NCBI GenBank assembly: GCA_946886065.1
Contig: CAMPHU010000078.1
Span: forward strand, 1 to 18,634
DNA: 18,634 bases
Direction: 5' to 3'
DNA from: an uncultured Massilia sp.
Lineage (GTDB): Bacteria > Pseudomonadota > Gammaproteobacteria > Burkholderiales > Burkholderiaceae
This document shows, in pieces, positions 5,653 through 12,249 of this stretch. Both the position numbers and the translations under genes were made by a program. The notes under the pieces were generated by a model that ran no database searches, was not told where the DNA came from, and was given only the letters and a program-made list of their open reading frames with translations. The stretch's first letter is position 1, and the number at the start of each line of letters is the position of its first letter.

Positions 5653-8600
5653 CTGTAGGTGCGCTTGCGCTTGGAGGTGATGGCCGGGCGGATCTTCTGC
5701 GGGGCGATCGGCACGCTGGCGCCGGGGGCGCCGTCCGAGCCCTTCTGCACCGCGCCGATCACCACCGTGGTGGCCTTGCCGTCGATCGGCACGCCGCTGG
5801 CCAGTACCGGAGAAGGAGGCAGGCCGCCGCCCACGAAGGGCGAGGAACGCTCGCCGCCGCAGGTGCCGGCCACGCCGATCGCGCCGCAGCCGTTCAGCAG
5901 GTTGACCCAGTAGCCGCGGGCTTCGCCCAAGGTGGTGGCGCAGGTGCCGGCCGCCGCCTCGATCGGGCGGTTCGAGCTGAAGGTCACCATCCCGCCCGCG
6001 ATCAGGGCCGAGGTCACCACCTGCTCGCCGGCGCCGTTCTGGTTGAGGTCGATGTACCAGCCTTTCAGCGCGCTGTTCGGCAGCACCGGCGCGGCGGAGG
6101 CGCTGTTCGTGGCCGTCACGTCCTGCAGGCCGTCGAGGTCGACGGTGGCCGCGCCCAGGGCGACCGACAGGTCGTCCTTGTATACGTAGAAACGGTTGGT
6201 CACCTGGCTGAAGGCATAGTGGCTGGCCAGTGGGTGCTCGCGGTCGCCGCTGCCGATGGCGACATAGACATTGCCCTGGGCGGCCAGCAGCGCCGGCGCG
6301 AACAGGAACTTGCGCCCGCCGCCCGTGGTGCGCGCCACCATGCGCTTGGTCCAGGAGCCGCTGGCGAGGGGCAGCTTGTCGCTGCCCACGAAGTCGATGC
6401 GGTACAGGTTGCCGCCGGTGTCGGCCGCATACGCGTAGTCGGGCATGGCGTCGTTGTTGATGTCGACCATGGCGATGTCGGCCGCCACCGCGCGCTCGGT
6501 GGAGAAGCTGCGCAGCACCGCGCCGGTGTCGGCGTCGAGCACATAGATGGCGTTGCCCTTGGTCGCGCCGCAGGCCGGGAGCTTGGCGTTGCCGTCCTCG
6601 CAGGCGTCGTAGCCGCCGCCCACCACCACCACCGGGCTGGCGCCGTTGTTGTAGCCCTTCAGGAAGGCCACGCTCGGGGTCGACCAGGTCTGGCCGATGC
6701 TTTCCATGCCGGCCGTGCAGCCGGCATTGTCGCCCAGGTTGGGGCAGCCCACCTTCCACTTGAACTGCGGATTGCCCGGGTCGCTGACGTCCAGCGCGTA
6801 GATCGTGCGGCCGCCGCGGCGCATGGTGGGGTAGATCCAGACGCGCGAGCTGTCGGCGTTCTGGTAGATGCCGGTCGAGCCGTCGAAGAAATAATCCTTG
6901 GCGGTCGGCGCCGGGGTGATGCCGGGCTTCAGGCTCGGGTAGGCGACCAGCGGCAGGTTGCTCTTCAGGCGCGACAGGCGCGGGAAGAATTCCGGCGCGA
7001 TGAAGGCCCAGCGCTCGACGCCGGTAGCCGCGTTCAGCGCGCGCAGGGTGCCGTCGTTGGCGCCGTAGTAGACCGTCACGCCGGTCGTGCCGCCATAGTT
7101 GACCGGCAGCGGGCGCGAGTGGATCACGTCGCCGTGGATCGAGGGACGGGTCGTGTTGCTGGGGCCGCCGCCTTTTTCATTGTTGGTGTCCTCGCCGCGG
7201 ATGAACTTGACCAGGTTGGTGTCCATGCCGCTGTTGGTGGTGGTCAGCGGGGTCAGGATGCTGCCGAACTGGGTCAGCACGGTGCGGTTGACCGCGTTCG
7301 AGGTGCCCGTGCCGGCCGGGATGTTGCCCTGGCGCAGGATCTGGGCGGCCGCACCTTTTTCCACGAAGGCGCCGTCGGGCGCGTCCGAGTACTTGTTGTA
7401 GCTGCTCACGGTACAGGTGCCGGCCGGGTCCGGCGTCAGGCCCAGGCCGCTCCAGTAGGTCCCGCTGTCGCTGGTCCAGAAGCTGGTGGCGCAGGGCGTC
7501 ACGAAGCCGGTATTGGAATTGACCGCCGGTTTCTTGTTGACATCGCCCAGGTCGATGCCGCTGCCGCTGGTGATCAGCTGGTAGCGCTTGAGGTTGCCAA
7601 ACCAGCGCGGCTTGGCATCCGGGTCCGGGCGGAACATGCCGATGAACACCTGGTTCTCGTTCTGCGAGCGGTTGGTGGCGTTGACCGGCAGGCTGGTCGA
7701 GGCGAAGGTGGTGTTGACGGCCTGGATCTCGATCAGGATTTCCTTGATCGCATCGACGATGGCGTCCTCGTTGCGGGCCGCGAAATACTTGCCGCCGCCG
7801 GCGCGCGCCATGCTCAGCATCAGCGAGGTGTGCTCCGAGTTCGGCTGGGCGTTGTAGACGTCGATGGTGTAGGTGGTCACGTTCGGGCGCAGGGTGCCGT
7901 CGCCGATGGGGATGCCCCGGTCGTGCATCAGGCGCGCCCATTCGTCGGCGTTGCGCGGGCCGGTGTCGGTGCTGTAGGTCCCGGTCTCGACGTTGGTGAT
8001 GATGGTGTCGGTGGCGTCGACGTTGTAGCGGCTGGTGTTGGCGGCGCAGGTGCCGGCCGGGCTGGCGGCCACGCCGCCGATCTTGCAGCCGTCGGTATAG
8101 CCGGTGCAGGTGCTGGTGAAGGCCGGCAGGCCGGCCGCCGCGGCGGTGGGGTTGGCGTAGCAGGCGGCCGTGGTGCCGATGGTGGTGGTGGTGCTGATGG
8201 TCTTGCTGCTGAAGTTCGGCAGGCCGAGCTGGGTCACCGGCACCGTGTTGCCGCTGAGCTTGTTGAGTTCGGCCGTATTCCCGGGACCGTCGGCGGTCGG
8301 TCCGCTGGCGTTCGGATTGCCGATGAAGATGACATAGGTCTTGCCGCAGGCATTGTCCGTCGTCAGCGGCGACTTGAACTGCGTGAAGGCCGTGGTGTAG
8401 CCCGCACGGTCGGCAATGGTGGACAGCACGCCGCCCGGCGTGGCGGATTTGGCGCCCGCCAGGTAGTTGTACACGTCGAACATCAGGTTGCCGTAGGGCG
8501 TGTTCGAATTGCGCTTCTCGTTCGTGCCGTTGATGTTGTTGTAGATCGTGGTCAGCTGATCGCTGAACGCGTTCCGGTTGGTCTCGTCCATCGGCTGGAC

Positions 8601-8933
8601 CGCGTAGCGGATGAAACCGCCGTTGTCGTTGGCGTTGCCGGCGGTGACGAATTCCATCAGGCCCAGGTTCACCGTGTCGTCCAGCTCGGCGACCACGCGC
8701 TTGATCGCATTCGCTTCCGACTGGCCCTGGGTCAGGCCGCCCGGCCACTTCTGGTTCTGGCGCGCCCAGTTCGACGTGTTGTCGAGCACGATCAGGATGC
8801 GCGGGTTGATGTTCTTGCCGGCCGAGGCGCCGGTAAAGATGTCGATGTCGTCGGCGCCGGCCGGCAGGCTGGCGGCCAGCAGGGCAATCGAAGCGCTGAA
8901 GGCGAGGGCGCGCGGGAGTGGGTGGCGGAACAT
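5631..8933 (-). CDS. pilY1: PilY1-family type IV pilus tip adhesin / biogenesis protein
   Basis: An 1100-residue exported protein with a signal peptide (about 1-27, ending PAGA). The N-terminal half resembles a von Willebrand A domain starting at PRILIVLDNTSNWA (45-57) and reaching about residue 405 with TYTIDVYNAQ and GGGKYFAARNEDAI. It carries a Thr-rich, Cys-containing insertion (about 190-300). The C-terminal half (about 600-1085) is the PilY1 beta-propeller, beginning DVIHSRPLPVNYG, with YYGANDGTLRALNA and the calcium loop D824-x-N826-x-D828-x3-D832. PilY1 sits at the pilus tip with the minor pilins, primes assembly, and mediates adhesion and surface sensing. The ATG at 8933 has AAGGAG overlapping the pilX stop; an in-frame upstream extension into pilX lacks a signal peptide. 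It is the last gene of the operon and overlaps the convergent kinase by 22 bases. Confidence 0.95.
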   Translation of the reverse strand: MFRHPLPRALAFSASIALLAASLPAGADDIDIFTGASAGKNINPRILIVLDNTSNWARQNQKWPGGLTQGQSEANAIKRVVAELDDTVNLGLMEFVTAGNANDNGGFIRYAVQPMDETNRNAFSDQLTTIYNNINGTNEKRNSNTPYGNLMFDVYNYLAGAKSATPGGVLSTIADRAGYTTAFTQFKSPLTTDNACGKTYVIFIGNPNASGPTADGPGNTAELNKLSGNTVPVTQLGLPNFSSKTISTTTTIGTTAACYANPTAAAAGLPAFTSTCTGYTDGCKIGGVAASPAGTCAANTSRYNVDATDTIITNVETGTYSTDTGPRNADEWARLMHDRGIPIGDGTLRPNVTTYTIDVYNAQPNSEHTSLMLSMARAGGGKYFAARNEDAIVDAIKEILIEIQAVNTTFASTSLPVNATNRSQNENQVFIGMFRPDPDAKPRWFGNLKRYQLITSGSGIDLGDVNKKPAVNSNTGFVTPCATSFWTSDSGTYWSGLGLTPDPAGTCTVSSYNKYSDAPDGAFVEKGAAAQILRQGNIPAGTGTSNAVNRTVLTQFGSILTPLTTTNSGMDTNLVKFIRGEDTNNEKGGGPSNTTRPSIHGDVIHSRPLPVNYGGTTGVTVYYGANDGTLRALNAATGVERWAFIAPEFFPRLSRLKSNLPLVAYPSLKPGITPAPTAKDYFFDGSTGIYQNADSSRVWIYPTMRRGGRTIYALDVSDPGNPQFKWKVGCPNLGDNAGCTAGMESIGQTWSTPSVAFLKGYNNGASPVVVVGGGYDACEDGNAKLPACGATKGNAIYVLDADTGAVLRSFSTERAVAADIAMVDINNDAMPDYAYAADTGGNLYRIDFVGSDKLPLASGSWTKRMVARTTGGGRKFLFAPALLAAQGNVYVAIGSGDREHPLASHYAFSQVTNRFYVYKDDLSVALGAATVDLDGLQDVTATNSASAAPVLPNSALKGWYIDLNQNGAGEQVVTSALIAGGMVTFSSNRPIEAAAGTCATTLGEARGYWVNLLNGCGAIGVAGTCGGERSSPFVGGGLPPSPVLASGVPIDGKATTVVIGAVQKGSDGAPGASVPIAPQKIRPAITSKRKRTYSYTSGAD

Positions 8934-8943
8934 GCGGGCTCCT

Positions 8944-9513
8944 TCAGGTGGTGGGGCAGTTGTTGGTGACGTCGTCGCGCGCCACGCGCACGGCGACGCC
9001 CTGGGTGACCTGGACCTCGGCCTCGGTCTCCATGTCGGTGGCGACGGCATTGATTTCCCAGACGCTATCGGCGCAGGCCGAGTTGCCGTCGACGGCGCCG
9101 GTCACGCCGAAGCTCTGGGTGCTGCCCATGCTGCACACCAGGTCTTCTTCCTTGGCCAGGTCGAGCTGGGTGTTGCGGATCGCCGGCGCCTTGACGCACT
9201 TGGGGCTGGGCGCGAGCTTGACGCGCACGTCGTCGGTACCGTCGCCGTTGGTGTCGACGCAGCGCTCGTTGGCCTCGCCGCAGGGCTTGTTCAGCACATG
9301 GTCGGGGGTCTCGGAAAAGCGGGTGGTGCTGATCACTTCCTCCAGCACTTCGCGCGCCGCCGCCGTGGCCTCGTCGCGCTGCTGCATGTTGCTGACGATT
9401 TGCAGGTTGGACTTGCCGACGTTGAAGGTGGTCAGGGCGACCAGGGTCAGCAGCACCAGCATGATCAGGGCCGTGACCAGGGTAATGCCGCGTTCGCGGT
9501 GGATGGATGTCAT
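8944..9513 (-). CDS. pilX: PilX-family minor pilin
   Basis: A 189-residue type IV minor pilin. The prepilin motif is RERG9|ITLVT, followed by a hydrophobic helix (10-32). Position +5 of the mature protein is Thr14 instead of the usual Glu, as in PilX and GspK, proteins placed at the very tip of the filament. The globular part has six cysteines (C78, C85, C106, C127, C147, C186) and a calcium-loop-like segment D87-x-N89-x-D91-G-x-x-D95. The ATG is preceded by GGAAGGAG and overlaps the pilW stop by four bases (ATGA), implying translational coupling. pilY1 begins 10 bases after its stop. Its position between pilW and pilY1 matches the classical order and supports the name. Confidence 0.9.
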   Translation of the reverse strand: MTSIHRERGITLVTALIMLVLLTLVALTTFNVGKSNLQIVSNMQQRDEATAAAREVLEEVISTTRFSETPDHVLNKPCGEANERCVDTNGDGTDDVRVKLAPSPKCVKAPAIRNTQLDLAKEEDLVCSMGSTQSFGVTGAVDGNSACADSVWEINAVATDMETEAEVQVTQGVAVRVARDDVTNNCPTT

Positions 9514-10583
9514 GGCAGTCTCCTTCCTGCGGGATTGGGCAGGGCGACCTGCGTCTGGAATACGTGGCGCTTGTAGGCGTCGTTGGCGGCATCGCTGCTG
9601 TTCTCGGTGCCGTCGGCGTTCAGACCCAGGGTATAGACCTTGCCGTCCTTGTAGCCGGCAGTGGCCTCGCTGTTACGGGCCAGCAGGTGGACGCGCACGG
9701 CAACCACGCTGCGCCAGTTGGCCACCGCGCAGGCGGCGTCGGCGCAGCCATTGGCGGCGGCCGGGTCGGCCGAGGTGAGGTCGGGCACGCCGTCCTTGGC
9801 CAGGTCCATGCCGTACTCCAGCTGCAGGTTCTCGATGCCCTCGGCCAGCGGCACGACGGTGGTCCAGGTCGGGGCGGCGCCGTCGCTGCCCAGTTCGGCG
9901 CGCTTGAGGGTCGGGACGCCGTCGCCTTCGCGGTTGTTGTTGGCGATGTAATAGATATGGGTCTGGTAGCGGCGGATCGCGGCCAGGGTGCCGGTGTTGG
10001 CGCTCTGGGTGCAGTTGCGCTGGTGGCGGTTGAGGTTGGCCGTGTTCAGGCTGAGCGCGTAGAAGTCGTCGACGCTGGACGAATCGAGTTCGGTCGGGTT
10101 GTTGCACAGCGAGGCCTGGAAGAAGGGGCCGCCTTCCGTGGTCGGGGCGCAGCTGCCCACGCCGGCGACGCAGGTGGCGGTGCGGCGCACCACCAGCACG
10201 TCGGTGCCGTCGCGCACGTCGTCCAGGCAATCGAGTCCGCTGGCGTCGTCGTCGACGCCCTGGACGGCCAGGGTCAGGCCGGTCTTCAGGTCCGCCAGGC
10301 TGGCGGCGCAGGCCGGCGGCAGGGCCGCCGGGTCGGGCAGCGCGCCGGGATCGAACTCGGCGAAATAGCCGGCGTTGCGCAGGTCGACCGCCAGCAGGTC
10401 GATCGCATAGCGGCCGTTCTCGACCTGGCGGTGGGCCTTGTCGATCTCGGCCTGGGTGCGGGTGTTCTTGACGAACATGGCGGACAGGCCGCCGAGGATG
10501 GCCAGGCCGATGGTGACCGCGATCAGCAGTTCGGCCAGCGAAAAGCCGCGCGCGCGGCGCAGGCTTTGGGGGAAGGGACGCAT
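9510..10583 (-). CDS. pilW: PilW-family minor pilin
   Basis: A 357-residue minor pilin, a typical length for PilW. The prepilin peptidase site is RARG13|FSLAE with Glu18 at +5, followed by a transmembrane/assembly helix to about 38. Downstream are the family features VENGRYAIDLLAVDLRNAGY and a C-terminal domain with GIENLQLEYGMD. The D259-P267 neighbourhood (DLAKDGVPD, 260-268) occupies the place where many PilW proteins have a DTDGDG-type acidic loop. The start at 10583 is supported by CAGGAG upstream and places the cleavage site correctly; an open frame continues upstream through pilV but has no role. The gene lies 20 bases after pilV, and its TGA overlaps the pilX ATG. Confidence 0.92.
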   Translation of the reverse strand: MRPFPQSLRRARGFSLAELLIAVTIGLAILGGLSAMFVKNTRTQAEIDKAHRQVENGRYAIDLLAVDLRNAGYFAEFDPGALPDPAALPPACAASLADLKTGLTLAVQGVDDDASGLDCLDDVRDGTDVLVVRRTATCVAGVGSCAPTTEGGPFFQASLCNNPTELDSSSVDDFYALSLNTANLNRHQRNCTQSANTGTLAAIRRYQTHIYYIANNNREGDGVPTLKRAELGSDGAAPTWTTVVPLAEGIENLQLEYGMDLAKDGVPDLTSADPAAANGCADAACAVANWRSVVAVRVHLLARNSEATAGYKDGKVYTLGLNADGTENSSDAANDAYKRHVFQTQVALPNPAGRRLP

Positions 10584-10603
10584 GGCGGCTCCTGGTTTAC
10601 AAC

Positions 10604-11185
10604 TTAAATACAGCCGGGCAGGCCGATGGCCACGCGCGCCGACACGGCGCGGCGGTTGGTGTCGGGACCGTAGGCATCGCGGCCGCAGGACTGGGACGGG
10701 GCGCGGGTCGCGTGCATGCCTTGCCAGGCCACGGTGACCAGGTAGACGCCGGGCATGCACACGCCGGGGCTGGGGTCGGCCGCGCGCACCTCCTGGATGC
10801 AGCCGCGCGCGCCTTCCATGGCGCCGGCCTTGTTGCCGTCGGCGCGCTCCTCGGCCGCGCCCTGGAGGGCGGCGCTCCACTCGCACAGGTCGCGCGCCGC
10901 GCCGGCGGCGGCCGTGGAACAATCCTCGCCCAGCGCGCTGTCGGTGCCCAGCGGGGTCGTGGTCACGTAGTCGGCGGCCTTGTCGCTGTTGCCGCTCAGG
11001 CGGGACTGCATGTCCTGCAGCAGCACCGCCGCCTGGGCGCGCTGGTAGGACTCGATGGAGCCGACCTGGGCCTTGGCCTGGAAAGCCGCCAGGCCCAGCA
11101 GGCCGAAGGCGACCACCACCATGGTGATCAGGACTTCGATCAGGCTGACGCCGCGCTGGGAGTTCAGGGATGGCATGGGTGTCAT
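10604..11185 (-). CDS. pilV: PilV-family minor pilin
   Basis: A 193-residue minor pilin with the prepilin motif SQRG12|VSLIE (Glu17 at +5) and the characteristic PilV continuation VLITMVVVAFGLLGLAAFQ. The globular domain has six cysteines (C89, C101, C129, C143, C167, C192), probably disulfide-bonded in the periplasm. The first ATG (11185) lies four bases after the fimT stop and has only a weak GAG-type ribosome site. A second in-frame ATG three codons later (11176) is possible and would not change the mature protein. Translation is probably coupled to fimT. PilV works with PilW, PilX and PilY1 in the priming complex of the pilus. Confidence 0.92.
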   Translation of the reverse strand: MTPMPSLNSQRGVSLIEVLITMVVVAFGLLGLAAFQAKAQVGSIESYQRAQAAVLLQDMQSRLSGNSDKAADYVTTTPLGTDSALGEDCSTAAAGAARDLCEWSAALQGAAEERADGNKAGAMEGARGCIQEVRAADPSPGVCMPGVYLVTVAWQGMHATRAPSQSCGRDAYGPDTNRRAVSARVAIGLPGCI

Positions 11186-11189
11186 GGTG

Positions 11190-11669
11190 TCAGCACTCGC
11201 TGGAAGTCTGGCCGGGCCGGCCCGACAGGTCGACCGCGACGCAGCGCCGGGCCTCGCTGCCGCCCACGCTGATGTCGAAGGCGGGCAGGCTGGCGCCCTT
11301 GACGCGGCCGTTGGGCAGGTAGACCACGTTCGTGGGTCCGTCGATGGTGGCGCCGGGAACGGCCGTGTGGTCGTCGAGCAGGCGGCTGCTGTCGCCCGGG
11401 TCGGCGATGCGCCAGCCGGCCTGCCAGCCGCCGGATTTGGGCGCCAGGGTCACTTCCACGTTGCGCTTGATCGCCTCGCTGCGCGCGCGGTTGAGGGCGG
11501 TGTACAGGTCGGTGCCGGCGCTGCGGCCGCGCATCGCGGCGACCCAGCCGCCATAGGCGGGTGCGGCCATGGCACCCAGGATCGCCATGATGGCCAGCAC
11601 CGTCATCAGCTCGGGCAGGGTGAAGCCGCGGGTGTTCCGGGGCCGCGCCCAGGTCAGGCGGTTTACCAT
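11190..11669 (-). CDS. fimT: FimT/GspH-family pseudopilin (FimU-like minor pilin)
   Basis: A 159-residue pseudopilin. The prepilin motif is NTRG15|FTLPE with Glu20 at +5, followed by a hydrophobic helix through about 38. Then come the GspH/FimT signatures LYTALNRARSEAIKRN, the YLPNGRV turn (117-123) and a terminal RCVAVDLSGRPG. Two cysteines (C143, C159) could form a C-terminal disulfide. The ATG overlaps the pilE stop as ATGGTAA (7 bases), so it relies on coupled translation. In Pseudomonas the equivalent position is held by fimU, which joins the tip complex to the shaft. FimT versus FimU cannot be settled from sequence alone. Confidence 0.88.
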   Translation of the reverse strand: MVNRLTWARPRNTRGFTLPELMTVLAIMAILGAMAAPAYGGWVAAMRGRSAGTDLYTALNRARSEAIKRNVEVTLAPKSGGWQAGWRIADPGDSSRLLDDHTAVPGATIDGPTNVVYLPNGRVKGASLPAFDISVGGSEARRCVAVDLSGRPGQTSSEC

Positions 11670-12064
11670 TTGTCACCCGGGGTGCGGGTCCCGGCCTGGT
11701 CGATGGTGAGGGTGTCGTCGCCGGCCTGGCTGGTGCCGTCTTTCGGTTTGGCCGTGATCGTGAAGGCTTGTGGCGGACCGTCCTCGAGGGTGACCGTGAC
11801 GGTGTACTTGCCGGCGACCTTGTCCGGGGTCGGCATCTCCAGGTCCTCCACGCTGGCGGCATAGCCGCGGGTGTCGGCCATGTACTGGGCCTGGGCCTGG
11901 GCCAGCTCCACCAGGTAGGTCTGGGCCGCGCTCCGGTTGTTGCGCACCAGGTACTGGGTGTAGGACGGGTAGGCGACCGCCGCCAGGATGCCGATGATGA
12001 CGACGGTCACCATCAGTTCGATCAGGGTGAAACCGCGCTGGCGTGGGGTGGTGGCTGGGGTCAT
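11663..12064 (-). CDS. pilE: PilE-like type IV minor pilin
   Basis: A 133-residue type IV pilin, the first gene of the operon. The prepilin motif is RQRG11|FTLIE with Glu16 at +5, followed by the canonical LMVTVVIIGILAAVAYPSY helix. The globular domain is short and ends TLTIDQAGTRTPGDKW. This aligns with the C-terminal strand of PilE minor pilins, which usually read CGTLT...GxxTP...CW, but here both cysteines are missing and the protein has none at all. Leader length and context (minor-pilin operon) favour a minor pilin over the major subunit. A GAGG ribosome site lies upstream of the ATG. Expression probably starts from the promoter with four 11-base repeats at 12094-12152. Confidence 0.88.
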   Translation of the reverse strand: MTPATTPRQRGFTLIELMVTVVIIGILAAVAYPSYTQYLVRNNRSAAQTYLVELAQAQAQYMADTRGYAASVEDLEMPTPDKVAGKYTVTVTLEDGPPQAFTITAKPKDGTSQAGDDTLTIDQAGTRTPGDKW

Positions 12065-12093
12065 GGTCGGCCTCGCTGCATTAAATGTTGCCC

Positions 12094-12152
12094 AGTATAA
12101 ACACTGAAGCTGTCAAATTGCTGAATTCGAGCTGACAAAATGCTGACAAAGA
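12094..12152 (-). promoter_or_regulatory. Pil operon promoter region: TATACT -10 box preceded by 11-base phased repeats
   Basis: On the minus strand TATACT (12099-12094) is a good -10 box about 30 bases before pilE, but no -35 consensus lies 16-18 bases upstream. That place is taken by TTGTCA-like repeats, the last of which (TTGACA, 12117-12112) ends 12 bases from the -10. This spacing resembles PhoB-activated promoters, where the Pho box replaces the -35. A sigma-54 motif was looked for and not found. Confidence 0.5.
12109..12152. repeat. Four 11-base direct repeats in exact helical phase
   Basis: On the plus strand the units are GCTGTCAAATT (12109), GCTGAATTCGA (12120), GCTGACAAAAT (12131) and GCTGACAAAGA (12142). 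All four begin with GCTG at an exact 11-base interval, and three share the GCTGWCAAA core. Read on the minus strand, toward pilE, the core is TTTGWCAGC. The array lies in the 185-base gap between the divergent pilE and prfC genes. Confidence 0.75.
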
Positions 12153-12183
12153 GACGTCGTCGAGGGGGAAGGATGTGGCGTGG

Positions 12184-12214
12184 TTCACACAAGGCGTCTC
12201 AAGAACGGTAAAAT
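12184..12214 (+). promoter_or_regulatory. Possible prfC promoter
   Basis: TTCACA (12184-12189) and TAAAAT (12209-12214) could be -35 and -10 boxes, but the 19-base spacer is long. Transcription would start near 12221, about 30 bases before the ATG. Confidence 0.3.
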
Positions 12215-12249
12215 CGCCGGTTTTGCACGAACCCGAATTGGCCGCGACT

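Noticed and set aside
6219..8969. A 916-codon open frame antisense to pilY1
   Set aside because: It mirrors the pilY1 codons; GC-rich third positions keep the antisense frame free of stops. The translation is Val/Ala/Gly/Arg-rich low complexity with no domain and no ribosome site.
11663..12064. Major type IV pilin subunit PilA
   Set aside because: Position at the head of a fimT-pilVWX-pilY1 operon, short globular domain and TLTIDQ-type C-terminus indicate a PilE minor pilin.
12065..12180. Sigma-54 promoter for the pil operon
   Set aside because: No GG-N10-GC pair with the expected flanks was found on the minus strand; the TATACT box with phased repeats fits better.
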